The translations under genes and the position numbers were made by a program. The notes beneath the pieces were generated by a model. The model was not told where the DNA came from and searched no databases. It worked only from the letters and a program-made list of their open reading frames with translations. A stretch of DNA of 64,000 bases from Diphasiastrum complanatum (Eukaryota > Streptophyta > Lycopodiopsida > Lycopodiales > Lycopodiaceae). Position 1 is the stretch's first letter. Each line of letters begins with the position of its first letter. Where the stretch lies: positions 11,996,404 through 12,060,403 of the forward strand of contig CM055105.1 of the NCBI GenBank assembly GCA_029204225.1, in the 5' to 3' direction. Shown piece by piece: positions 10,830-21,935 of the stretch.

Positions 10830-11290
10830 AGCTTCTTCCGCCTTCGTCACGGCCACGCCACGTCGCTTGGTAGATCAAGCGCCACCTGTCGCAAAATGAC
10901 TCGACCGAGAAATATCTGGGTTTATGTAGATCAGGCCTCTGCAATCTCAACACGTGTGCCACGCGGACGTAAGTGGTCCATTCACGTCAGCTGCGTTCCC
11001 GGAGATATCTACCCTCTTGCCACGTGCCGCTCTCCCAGCAGCATCTAAGTCTCTGCGCCCTGTTTTCACGGATGTCCCTCCACGTGGCAGCAGTGACCGG
11101 TCGGTCCTGTACCTCCGTACTGACTGCCACCTGTCTCGGATGCAGTGCTATCACGTGTCACGACATAAGGGACACGGATAGGTGGGTCGGTCCTGCAGCC
11201 ACTTGGGCCCGCCAAGCGTCGCTTGGACACGTGGAAGATAAACATTCGCCCCACAAATAGTATCCTACTATATAAGGTGGGAAAGTACAA
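10830..11290 (+). promoter_or_regulatory. G-box cluster upstream of a TATA box
   Basis: A GC-rich island in AT-rich surroundings holds five perfect CACGTG palindromes at 10951, 11031, 11081, 11152 and 11228. A sixth lies at 11451. Further ACGT cores occur near 10860, 10970 and 10984. A TATA box (TATATAA) is at 11269-11275. CACGTG is the core bound by plant bHLH and bZIP factors. I infer a promoter, either of an LTR or of a lost gene. No convincing coding region follows within 1 kb. Confidence 0.5.
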
Positions 11291-11858
11291 AAAGGTTAGG
11301 TCTTAAAAAAAGATATTAAAAATAATAGGCAAGTTGGGTGGTGAGGACCCACCCCACGTCACCGCCCCAGAGGGACAAGATGCAGATGGACGGTGGAGAG
11401 GTGGGCCCGCCCCACTTGACACAGTGCAAGTGGGAGCAATTTCACACGAACACGTGGCGTAGTGTGAGCTCAGCCCTGCAGAAAGAAGTCTTAGTCAGCT
11501 CAGTGTTATTATATTGCAATTTGCGTGCCCGTGGTAGGGCCATGATGACGAGCATTGAGAGTATATATTGGATTTGGATGAAATTGATTTATTAACAATT
11601 TCCCTTGGTGACGGTCTTGAAAGTTGAAATGCCAAGTAGGGGGGGCCTTTCTCATTTCCCAATGTTCACGAGAGCGACAATTCAGCTGCCCTTGTCTGCT
11701 CGTCCTTACAACACATCGTGTGTATATATATGATATAGGCCTTCTTAAGTAGAACCTATGATCATGGATGTAAATTTTATTATCTTATTACTTGTTAGCA
11801 CGCAAAGATACTTTGAAGTTTGAAGGGTATTGCAATTTGAATTTTACACCATACACAC

Positions 11859-11988
11859 GATATCGTGACCTTCCGTGCAAGAGGGCCTTCCGTGCTGGGA
11901 GGAGGGCCGTTGCTTGAGGGCGAGATATCGTGACCTTCCGTGCGAGAGGGCCTTCCGTGCTGGGAGGAGGGCCATTGCCTGAGGGCAA
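11859..11988. repeat. 65-bp tandem duplication, GC-rich
   Basis: Two adjacent copies of a 65-base unit start at 11859 and 11924 (GATATCGTGACCTTCCGTGC). A short inverted arm (CCCAGCACGGAA at about 12000) complements the TTCCGTGCTGGG inside each unit and could form a hairpin. Confidence 0.75.
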
Positions 11989-12330
11989 GGCCCGAACTCC
12001 CAGCACGGAAAACCCAAGGGCCCATGCCTTTCCCTGCGTAATGCTTAGTACGAAGGGTGCATGCAAAGGTTGAGAACCCTGTAGAATGGACTACTAAGCC
12101 AGCTGTCAAATCCATCATTCCGACAAAACAAGCTAGTAATCCAGCAGTCACAAGCATTCTGCAGATTGTGGCATTACGAATTGTCTGCTTGAAAATTCTG
12201 TGGGAGGAGGTGCCTCCAAAATACACACGAACTTTGAGCATTGAGCATTACGTTAGTGGAAATTTCAAGGTGCCTAATACCTATTGCCTATATGGCACTT
12301 GTCTTTGGCCCCACTCTAGACCATGTCCTA

Positions 12331-12342
12331 TGGTATCGAAAG
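12331..12342 (+). other. Possible copia primer-binding site
   Basis: TGGTATCGAAAG resembles the initiator-Met tRNA-complementary TGGTATCAGAGC found after copia 5' LTRs, with two differences. The upstream G-box/TATA region could then be the LTR promoter. No matching 3' LTR or gag was recognised, so this is weak. Confidence 0.25.
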
Positions 12343-12679
12343 TCAACAAACAAAGTCTATTAAACATTTATGAATCTTCAATCAATTCTCGCTTGTCATT
12401 GATCATCTACAAGTCCAAATTTTTGGGGAGAACCAAACTCCCAACTCCACATGCCCCGGCCTTGTCCAAAGGGTCCAAATTTTCAAGGAAGACCTCATTT
12501 CAAATCACACGTGTTTCACCCTCATCCAAGGGTGGGGAGAACTACTATATGGCTAAGAACACCTCTCCATCGACAAGAATCGCGGATTTTTTTCTCTACA
12601 TCTGTGTCCATCTGTTGCCCCCGTGGAACCTTCAAATCTTTCTTCCAATGAGTAGGGGCTTCATAGAGCCCTTCTAGTC

Positions 12680-14250
12680 ACCCTCCAAAACCACTACTCA
12701 TCGGAATATAGAACCTAGACCAATCTCTGCTCCATGGGAAAGTCCTCTAAGGAATGTCTTTTCCACCACCCTTGGATGAGGTTGGGACCCAACCTACCAT
12801 TGTAGGTGGAAGAAGGTGATATTGGAAATACACACTACGTTATAAACTCCAATTATCAAAGCACAATGGTATTAATTTAATTGCATACGGGTAATTGACC
12901 TAGGTTGAGTTGCTTGTTAAAACAATCATGTTTACACACGATGGTGTGGATTAGGGCCCTAAATATTATACACTCTTAAAAGCTTTTTTGGCAAGGCCAG
13001 TGTAGCTTGTGAACAAACTATATTTGTATATAACTAGTTTCAAAAGATAAAATATGTACATATCAAAAGATTAATACTCAAGTGATATAATTTTGATTGG
13101 ACAAGAAAGTTGCCTTTATATAGTTGGGTCCCGTGTTCAAATCCAAGAACTTTGAGTGGCATACTACGAGCATCAATGTTCTCGTGCAACAAAACTAAAT
13201 AATAAACCAAATAATAAATAAAGTGCACATAACTTCATTGTAGTAGCCCTAGAGATCAAGCAAGGTGATATGGAAAATTGCAAGTAGCACCATTGTGCAT
13301 GTGAAACATGATAATATAAAAGTAAAAATGAACAAAATATCTCTTGTAAGATAAAAAAGTAAAAAATAATAATGCACTTTTAAAACTCGAACTCACCTAA
13401 AAGTCACAAATTACCTTTAAGAAAATTACTGCTATTATAGCGATACTATATATAATAATCATGAGGAAGAAGCGATGACAATGTATAGGGTGTTGTCAGA
13501 CCCTTAAGGCTAATGGATCAGAATGATCACCTGTAGGGTCAATGACCTAGGTGCAGCCTAATTGTGACCAAGAGACTTCCAAATGAAGCTGAAGTTACTA
13601 ATAATAATAATAAAAGGCGTGAGGATCAATTTGTCTATAGGCTTAAAAATAGAGAGTTGGCTATCTGGAGACTTTTGTTAGGGCATTACAGGAGTTCCTG
13701 AGTACAAAAGGGCCCTAAAAGAAATGCCATGTAGGATGGACGAATTTGTCAAAATTAAAAATTATATTACAAGGAGTGCATGCCCGCAGTAGTTTGAATA
13801 CAAAACCGCTCTGGTTACAGTCATGGTTAACTAAGGTTTCTCTCGGGAAAAATCACCCCTCGGGAGAAATGAACTCTTGGGAGAAGAGAGAGTGGGGGCA
13901 ATAATTAAAAAGAAAGAGCGCCAACTACATTACACTATAGATTGAACAAACTAGAGGAAAAATAGATGGACGTCATTATAACATTTGCATCAATTAGCAG
14001 TCACCATCTTTGAATGCTACATAAAATGCCTACATCTCTCGAGAGAAAAGAGAGATGGCAAGATTTGAAAAAGAAGACAACCAAAATACACGAATAGAGC
14101 AAACTCAAGAATAAAAAAATGAGTGGCATGACAACATTTGAATCAAAGATCAATCTCATTCTTCAAGTGCTACGTGAAATGATAAACTGGTATGTGAAAT
14201 GTATAAAGGCGTTGAGTATGTTTCATTCATTTATTTTTTGTTGAACTGAT
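12680..14250. other. Non-coding AT-rich stretch
   Basis: Nothing supportable as a gene was seen. The stretch contains the SINE-like element at 13065-13260 and short trinucleotide runs such as AATAATAATAATAA near 13600. Confidence 0.5.
13065..13260 (+). mobile_element. tRNA-derived SINE-like element
   Basis: CTCAAGTGATATAA (A-box-like) near 13077 and GTGTTCAAATCC (B-box-like) near 13132 are spaced as in an internal RNA polymerase III promoter. The intervening text TTGGACAAGAAAGTTGCCTTTATATAG resembles tRNA-derived plant SINE heads. It does not fold as a complete tRNA. The 3' end and target duplication were not defined. Confidence 0.45.
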
Positions 14251-14251
14251 A

Positions 14252-14930
14252 TTGGATCGTAATATACTTTTTCTTCTTACAATGAAAAAATTTCATCTCC
14301 ATATAGATCTTCTTGAAGAATATGCTCCTTTGATTAAAAGAGGTGTCAAAGCATCTTGGTATTTAGTTGATGATTGTTTGCGCTATAGGGCCGACGGGAA
14401 AACAAATCTGGACCTCTGGGCAGACGGGACATTATATCCTAAAGATCCATATTTCATGCAACATCCCAAATTTTCTTTAGTCACTCAATTGATATATTTT
14501 GTCTGTCATGGAAAGAATGGTTTGCTAGGTTATTGTAAAAGATTAGAAGAATATGGTAATGTATGGAAAGAATCCATTGTTTAGAGGATGTAATTAGACG
14601 AATATCTTCATATTTGTGCTCAAAAAGACAATATGTTGCAAATAAAATTGCTACAGGATGACGTTCTCCAAAAAGAAAATGGAAATATTCAAAACAATAG
14701 TGAGTTGTTACAAAAAATCACAATGAGTTCAAGAAAAGACATTGATCAAATGAAAATCGAATTGAATGGTCGTTCTGCATACTCACAACTATTGAAAGAT
14801 GTTCACTTGATAGGTAAAAAGGTAAAAACAAAAAAAAAATGAAAGCGAATGATCAACACAAATATTCATAATTTGTCATCAACAGGAGGCTATTGAAAAA
14901 GGAGAATTTATGCATTCAAGTAAGTTTTTG
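14252..14930 (+). pseudogene. Unrecognised coding remnant, possibly a captured host gene
   Basis: A 110-residue frame (14252-14584) contains LLEEYAPLIKRGVKASWYLV and a region LDLWADGTLYPKDPYFMQHP. After TAG codons a Lys/Gln-rich, helical segment follows (14633-14842). A short piece at about 14886-14922 is bounded by a CAG and by GTAAGT, which looks like an exon edge. I do not recognise the family. Its codon character and splice-like signals differ from the retroelement frames around it, so it may be a fragment of a host gene. Confidence 0.4.
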
Positions 14931-15052
14931 ACTTTTGGCCTTTGCAGTCTTTTTTTTACTTCAAGAGTTCAGATCTTATATTCTTTTTGCATGACTGTAA
15001 ATTGTAACATTAATAATCTATTATTATTATTTTTCTTTCTTACAAATCTGCA

Positions 15053-15330
15053 TTGGTTGGGAATCAAAATGTGAAAGACAATGCTACTATAGGCAAGTCT
15101 TTGGGCTCTGTGTTGACAACAAAATCAACTAAGTCATTGATGACCAATAATCGAAACAGATGTGTTAAGATAAAAATTGTTGATGCATTAATGATTGAAG
15201 TACAAAGAATACTTGACAATACTATAATTCTAGGAGCATGTGATTTTGTTGGAATAAGTAGAGATGCTTATGGCACCATATTTAAGATTATCAAACAGGC
15301 TTTGACGCTAGCTAGCATTAAGAAATTTAT
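15053..15330 (+). pseudogene. Unrecognised frame fused to copia RT
   Basis: The first 90 residues of the frame starting at 15053 contain IVDALMIEVQRILDNTIILG and resemble no copia domain. The same open frame then runs into copia RT sequence at about 15335. The join looks accidental, produced by deletion or insertion. It may belong with the remnant at 14252-14930. Confidence 0.35.
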
Positions 15331-15334
15331 GGAA

Positions 15335-16064
15335 AGCGAGCACAACTCACGTTTGACGAATCAGACAACCTGGACACTGGTTGACTTCCCCACTCATAAG
15401 AGAGCCGCAAGAGCATGGTTTGATAGAATTAACTCTTATCTCATTCAATTGGGATTTGCAAACAATTCAGCTAATTGTAATGTTTATTTGAAGCATATAG
15501 GCACCAATTCAGTTCACATAGCTCTTTACGTAGATGATGCATTTATTTTGTCTAATGACACTTCTCTTCAGCACACTACTAAGAGTGATCTGTCAGGAAT
15601 TTGACATGACTGATTTAGGAGCTGTCCATTCTTTGCTAGAAATTTTCATTACTAGAAACAGGCTTCAGAAGAAGATCTATCTTAGCCTGCAAACATATCT
15701 AAAAGGCATTTAAGAAAAATTTCATATGTCTGATTGCAAACCCATTGATACTCCAATGGATCCAAATATAGTATTGACTAAACCTACTTGTGCTGATTTT
15801 GATAGTGAAGTACTTGACATAGCAAAGTACCCTTATCATTCACTAATAGGATCTTTGATGTATGCAATGTTGTGTACTAGACCAGATTTAGCAAAGACTG
15901 TTAGCATGTTAAGTCAATTCATGCCTAATCCTAGGATCTCTCATTGGAAAGCATTAAAGAGAGTGATGAGATATATTCAGGGAAGTTTAGATCACATTTA
16001 TGATGGAAATGCTATCGACCCACTCGTCCTGCGAGGCTACTCTGACTCAGAGTTGTTGGATTAT
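15335..16064 (+). pseudogene. Copia element A: RT and start of RNase H
   Basis: The frame gives NQTTWTLVDFPTHK (start of the RT domain) and jumps directly to AARAWFDRINSYLIQLGF, so the central fingers region is deleted. The catalytic YVDD motif is intact in IALYVDDAFILS at about 15520-15550. After a frameshift, FDMTDLGAVHSLLEIFITRN and, from 15726, IDTPMDPNI and YPYHSLIGSLMYAMLCTRPDL continue into RNase H and stop at GYSDSE near 16060. The missing RNase H half resumes at 21490 after an inserted element. Confidence 0.75.
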
Positions 16065-16600
16065 TCTCCTTCTTACCAATCATCTAATCGATTTTAATCT
16101 TCATCCATTGTTTATCCAGTTCTGCGGATTTTCCCGTGTGTTTACACAGTCTGCAGAATTACAAGTGTTTTTCACAATCTGTAGAATTACACGGAGTTTA
16201 ACGACAGTGTCGCATTTTTCGCCAAACATAAATCTCGTGTAAAAATGTAGTGTCGTCTTTTTCGCATTTTTTGCCTGACAAAAATCTCGTGTAAAAATGC
16301 AGTGTCGCCTTTCTCGCATTTTTCGCCTGACAGAAATCTCGTGTAAAAATGCAGTGTCGCCTTTTTTGCCTGTCAAGAATCTTGTGCAAATATGCAGTGT
16401 CGCATTTTTCGCTTTTTTCAAAGAGCCTCAAATGTTAAGGAAATGACTCTGGAAAAGTGTGGGACAACCCTAAATGAGATTTAAGGGCACCTTTGGCTTT
16501 TTCGCCATTTCGCGAAAAATCCGACAGTGTCGACTGTGGCTGTTTTAGTTCATTTCTGCAGAGCTACAGTTTTGGTTCATTTATGCAGACAGAACGTTTA
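16065..16600 (+). repeat. Truncated 5' LTR-like region of copia element B
   Basis: It begins TGTTGGATTATTCTC, the same 15 bases that follow the polypurine tract at 19967, so this is likely the left end of element B. Words such as AGTCTGCAGAA and AGTGTCGCATTTTTCGC are shared with the LTR at 21.9-22.8 kb. It runs straight into the gag zinc knuckle near 16620, so the PBS, leader and most of gag are lost. Confidence 0.5.
16200..16425. repeat. Tandem array, about 57-bp unit
   Basis: About four imperfect copies of a unit built from CAGTGTCGCATTTTTCGCC followed by AATCTCGTGTAAAAATG lie head to tail. The last copy is shorter. The array is inside the LTR-like region and produces spurious similar open frames on the minus strand. 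Confidence 0.8.
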
Positions 16601-17487
16601 CAGCCACAATCATCAAATCCACAGTCGAAGAAGAAGATGTTTTGTAGGTATTGCAAGCGAATAACCATGAGATCAAGGATTGTCGAATTCTAAAAGCGAA
16701 GAACGCAGCCAAGCAACCTGATCAACAAGCAAACACAGTCTCATCATCTCTCCAAGTCGAAGTGGAGGAAGGCACATTCATGGTCAAAGATCAAAGCGCA
16801 TTTTTGGATGATTCATGGTTTCTAGATTCTGGAGCAACTCAACATATGACCAATCAATGTGAGGTCTTCAACTCCTACACTCCTTACAGCATGAAGAAAT
16901 TTGTTCATCTTGGTGACAATAGTACTCACACTATTGAAGGTGAAGGTACTGTAAGATTGCGATTCCAGCATGATCAATTCAAATTACTATCAAAGGTTTT
17001 ATATGTTCCTAAACTCTCTACAAATCTGTTATCAGTGAGTAGAATTACAGATTTAGGTCATAAGGTAGAATTCGAATTTGATCAATGCAGAATTATTGAT
17101 AGAAGTGATAAGATCCTTGCACTCGGCAAGATGCAGAGTTACTTATATAGATTGGCACACTGTTATTCTGAGTCTAGTCAAGCCTTGAAAACCTCTGTTC
17201 TAGTCAATAAAGCATTACTATGGCATCATCGCTTAGGACACGTGAATCATGCATCTATTTTGAACATGACCAAACAATCCATGGTCCTTGATCTCGACTA
17301 TCCTTCTGGTAAGGTCGATTTCCCTGTCTGTCATAGCTGCATCTTTGGAAAGCATGCTAGGATTCCTCTTAGATCAAACCATATGCATGCAACAAAATAT
17401 CTGTTAGATGTTGTTCATACAGATATATGTGGACCTATGCAAGGCTCCTTCATTGCTAAATGTAAAGTACTTCATTATCTTTATTGA
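16600..17487 (+). pseudogene. Copia element B: gag end, protease, GAG-pre-integrase
   Basis: A split nucleocapsid knuckle (MFCRYCK, then NNHEIKDCRI one frame away) starts the block. The aspartic protease motif is intact in FLDSGATQHM at about 16820. The GAG-pre-integrase domain follows with LWHHRLGHVN at about 17220 and CHSCIFGKH near 17335, so all zinc ligands are present. The integrase core begins with VVHTDICGPM at about 17410 (first Asp). A frameshift near 17470 ends this frame. Confidence 0.88.
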
Positions 17488-18507
17488 TGAATTCTCCAGA
17501 AGAACAGTTGTTTATTTCATTAAACAGAAATCAGAGGCTTTCATCAAATTCAGACAATTCAAAGAGCATGTTGAGAATCAAACTGGCAAACAAATCAAAG
17601 CACTAAGGACAGATAACGAAAGAGAATACATCTCCAACGAATTTAAGGACTACTGCCTTAACAACGACATTGAGCAATAATACATCACTTCCTATTTGCC
17701 TCAGTCAAATGGTCTTGTTGAGAGAAAGAATAGAACCTTAGTTGAATCGGCAAAGTGCATATTATCACATGGACACTTCCGAAGTCCTTCTGGGCTGAAG
17801 TTGTTTCAACAGCAACCTATATTCAGAACAGATGTCCTACTAAAGGCCTCTTAGACAAAACACCATTCGAAGTTTGGACAGGTACCAAACCTTCTTTATC
17901 AAACTTACGAGTTTTTGGATATACTGCTTTTGCGCAGATACCTCGTGATCTCAGGAAGAAGCCCGAATTCCAAAGTATCAAGTGTGTTTTCATCAGCTAC
18001 ACTACTTCAGATCAAGCCTACAAGTTGTTCGATCCCATCGAGTCAAAGATATTCACTAGCCAAGATGTCATCTTCATCGAAGATCAGTTTCAAGACCTCA
18101 AAGGAAAGGGCAGTTCCCATGTAGCCGACCTATCAGATTCTCCTGACGCTTTGAACTTTTCAGTTTTGCAGGCGACTATTTCAAATGAAGGTCCAAGCTC
18201 TTCTAGTTCCAACAAACAACGAATGAACGGTGGATCAGAAATGATGATGTTGCAGTTCAGCAGCTACAATATGATAGAAACGATCAACTTCTTGAATTAC
18301 CCAGAAGATCTTCAAAGACTAGCAGACCATCTAACCAATATATTGACGAGTCTGCATCATATCTTGTTCAGGAACCGACATCTGTCCAAGAGGCACTCAG
18401 TCAGCCTGACTCAGATCTCTGGAAAGAAGCTATGGATAAAGAGTATTCATCTCCTATCAAGAACCAGACGTGGACAATTGTCAAATTACCTGCTAGCAGA
18501 AACGTAG
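17408..18507 (+). pseudogene. Copia element B: integrase
   Basis: After the frameshift the core continues as FIIFIDEFSRRTVVYF. The second Asp is in IKALRTDNEREY near 17605. A TAA follows IEQ at 17678, and the catalytic Glu is in QSNGLVERKNRTL at about 17705. The rest reads SFWAEVVSTATYIQNRCPTK and FEVWTGTKPSLSNLRVFGYT, the conserved integrase end. The segment after 18150 is the variable linker to RT. Confidence 0.87.
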
Positions 18508-19931
18508 TTGATTGCAAATGGATTTTCAAAGTCAAGTACAACGCAGATGGAAGCATCAACAGAAGAAAGGCATGACTAGTAGCCAGAGGTTTTTCTCAGG
18601 TATACAACGCTGATTAGACTGAGACCTTTAGTCCAGTAGTCAAGCATTCTTCTATTCGACTTTTGCTATCATTTGCCGTTGCAGCAAATTTGGAAATACA
18701 TCAAATGAATGTACAGACAGCATATCTCAATGGAGTTATCAAAGAAGACATTTACATGTTGCAACCCGAAGGTTATATTATCGAGGATAAGCACAATCAT
18801 GTTTGTAAACTCCATAAGGCACTTTATGGCTTGAAGCAATCTGCTCGAGCTTGGTTTCAAAGGATCTATACTTTCCTCATTGATCACAACTTTACGCCTA
18901 GCTCTTCAGATTCAAACGTTTACTTCAAAGTAGTGCAGCAGTCTTTTATCATTATCACATTATACGTGGATGATACATTGCTTTTCAGCAGTAGTACCGA
19001 TCTGATAAAAGAGGAGAAGACAATGCTATCTTCCGAATTTGACATGACCGATCTAGGCGAAGCTCATTTCTACCTTGGTATACAAATCCACAGAGACAGA
19101 AAACAAAAGTTGATCTACATTACACAACAGAGGTACATCTACAACATTTTAGTCAGATGTAATCTGATCAATTGCAAGTTAGCTCTCTCACCAATGGAAG
19201 TAGGTTTCAAATTGTCAAAGGAGCAGTGTCCCCAAACAATTTATGAGAAGCAGCAGATGCGTGAGTATCCTTACCATTCTATTATAGGATCTCTTATGTT
19301 CGCCATGATCTGTACCAGGCCAGACATAGCTTTTGCAGTCAGCTCTCTCAGTCAGTTTATGACTAATTCTGGTATAACACATTGGAAGGCTCTTATTAGA
19401 GTCATGAGATATTTTTGAACTACTATGGACTTTTGCATTTGTTATGGAGCAGTCGGCAACGACAAATTCAATTTTCTCAGTGGTTACACAGATGCGAGTT
19501 GGGCAGGAGATGTAGACACTCGTAAATCTACTTTTGGATTTACATTCTTCCTCAACAATGGTCCAATTTTCTGAAATAGTCACAAGCAATCTTCGATAGC
19601 TCTATCTTCCACTGAATCAGAGTATATCGCAGCCTCTCAAGCTACAAAAGAAGCAATGTGGTTGAGGAACTTACTCTCAGATATCGGTCTGAATCAATAT
19701 GCTCCAACGACATTATTTTGTGATAATCAAAGTGCCATCGCTTTATCAACCAACCCTAGATTTCATTCCAGGAGTAAGCACATTAAACTGAAGTATCATT
19801 TCATTAGAAGCAAAGTTCTCAACGAAGAGGTCAGATTGCAGTACTGTAGAACGCAAGATATGACAGCAGATGTTTTTACTAAAGCATTAAGTTTGGAGTC
19901 ACACATAAGATTCTGTGTAGAACTAGATTGA
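18508..19931 (+). pseudogene. Copia element B: reverse transcriptase and RNase H
   Basis: CKWIFKVKYNADGSINRRKA is followed by TGA where Arg is usual, then LVARGFSQ and, after a TAG, TETFSPVVKHSSIRLLLS. NVQTAYLNGVIKEDIYM and YGLKQSARAWF follow. The catalytic ITLYVDDTLLFSS is intact near 18960. RNase H has IALSSTESEYIAASQATKEA (about 19597-19656) and LFCDNQSAIALS, and ends at 19931 with DVFTKAL near its C terminus. In-frame TGA codons occur near 19416 and 19572. This is the best-preserved pol in the window. Confidence 0.9.
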
Positions 19932-19949
19932 AGGTCAAGGCATTCAAGG

Positions 19950-21489
19950 ATTCAGGTTAAGGGGTAGTGTTGGATTATTCTCTCACCTTAGACCGAGGAG
20001 GTCTATGAGAAAACTAGACCAACGAAGACTGAGAGCCGAGTATGAGAGCCGAGGAATACTAGTTAGTAATGACTAGCTAGAACTGTTTAAGCCTCATGAT
20101 GAATCCCGGAAGATGGAATGACCATGTAGGAACTAGTATTTCTAGGCAAACGTAATAAATGCAAGTAGGCCCCTCTTAAAGAAAGTAGAGTGAGCCACCT
20201 TTTGATGGTGACCTCTAGTGGAGAGCATTATTTCACTTGTAATTTGTGAAATGTGGAAATTCCACAAGGATGTCACCTAAGGAGCTCTCTTGCTTATTTA
20301 AGAGATTCCCTCTTTGTGAAGAGGAGCTTTTTGTGTATTGTATCTACTCCATGCTGAAATGAGAAGAACCTTCACGAGTTTGGTGCATCCATTGAGCTCT
20401 TTGATCATGCTTGTTTCTTGAGTGATGCATTCATCATCTTGCCCTTCCCTCCTTTGTATGTGGTTGTGGATTGTAGAGTGGATTAGATTTGCTACTTTCC
20501 TAGAGTGAATTAGTTTTCTTTTCTTGTTTGTGGATTAATGTACGAATCAGCATTCAACTAAACTTTCTTGATTCTTGGACCTCTAAAATGCTGTAGATTA
20601 GTTCGTGTTTCAGCTTTGTGGATTAATGCAAGTGTAGCTCAATTTTAGTAAAGTGTAGGATCTAATTCAGTTTGTTTTTAGAGTAGGTAGTTGTAGAATC
20701 AATTGAATGTTCATTTGGACTGTATGCTTATCTGTAAATGAATGTTCATGGCTTGCATCTCTGTTTGAATGTGAGTGTTTTCAAGAGAGAACGACCCTGA
20801 GTTGTCCTCTGACAGGCAGGACAAAAATTACTACAACGTCAATCCGTCTATTCTGCCTGATTTGGGCATTGCCATATCAAGAACACATCTAATGAATGCC
20901 ATGAAGCTTGGTAACAGGCGGAAACAGTGAAGAAGGAGCAAAAAAGTAACCAACAGATCCTCTGGAGCAGGGGATCTGTAAACAGTTGTTCATTTTCATA
21001 CAGATTAATTCATTGAAAATCAGAATTATCAAAAGCGTTTGAATAGTTAACTTCTTACAGTTGTTTTAGAGATTGCTATTGCGCTACTGCTCATCAGCAT
21101 TGCGCATTAATTCAGACTTTCATATTAGCCGCTCAAAGATAGCATAGAGTACACGGCTTCGATTCGCAACTTATTGTACTCATTTACTTCTGTTTCGTTT
21201 TGAATCAATACTATTCTTTATTGTGTTCAGTTTCGTCTCAGCCTATATGTGTTTCTGTATTTCTTTGCGACTAAGTATTTGTCTGATAATCTTCAATACT
21301 TAATTGTTTGGCTACGTAATAACTGTAGTATTGACGATTTCAAAGTTAGTTACTATAAGATCAAACGTGATTTCTATCACTATTGTCTTGTTTGAAATTG
21401 ATAGGCGTAGTCATGCATTGAAAAGATGAAGATAATTTATTCCACCATGCATGAAAGGTTTTTCTTTTCGAGCTAGATCTATCTTCTGC
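19950..21489 (+). repeat. 3' LTR region of copia element B
   Basis: A polypurine tract (TTAAGGGGTAG) at about 19957-19967 precedes TGTTGGATTATTCTC. The following 1.5 kb is non-coding, with a possible TATA (CTTATTTAAGAG) near 20292. It ends where the RNase H of element A resumes at about 21490. Apart from its first 15 bases it does not visibly match the 5' end at 16065, so further insertions or rearrangements are likely. Confidence 0.5.
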
Positions 21490-21935
21490 ACATTATCACT
21501 TTTCGACAGATTGGGGAGGAACCGTCTCTACCAAAAAATCTACCTCCTGCTTCTGTTTCTATCTGGCAGGGGGACCAATTTCGTGGAACTCAAGGAAGCA
21601 GAAATCAGTTGCGCTTTCTTTGACAGAGGTAGAGTACATCGCAGCATGCCAAGCTTCAAAAGAAGCTGTATGGATCAGGTTATTACTTCACAACTTATAT
21701 CACACTCAGTTCAATGCTACCACCATTCTGTGTGACAACTTGAGCTGTATTTCACTGTCACTGAATCTCAAATTTTATGGCAAATCCAAACACGTAGAAA
21801 TCCAGTATCATTTCATTCGGGAGAAAGTCTTCTCAGGGCAAGTGATCCTTCAATATTGCTCCACAACAGAAATGGTTGCAGACATCTTCACCAAAGCGCT
21901 TCCCAGAATTCTTCAACATGACCTTAAGGGGGACT
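21490..21935 (+). pseudogene. Copia element A: second half of RNase H
   Basis: DWGGTVSTKKSTSCFC, GPISWNSRKQKSVALSLTEV, EYIAACQASKEAVW, LCDNLSCISLS, and at the end DIFTKALPR are read with one frame change near 21600. This is the part missing after GYSDSE at 16060. It is followed by the polypurine tract CTTAAGGGGGAC at 21924-21935. Confidence 0.82.

Noticed and set aside
12057-12677. 206-residue open frame
   Set aside because: It is of unbiased composition, has no recognisable domain and overlaps the end of the duplicated non-coding block and a PBS-like motif.
16101-16431. Overlapping repetitive minus-strand frames of 77-106 residues
   Set aside because: They are explained by the 57-base tandem array in the LTR.
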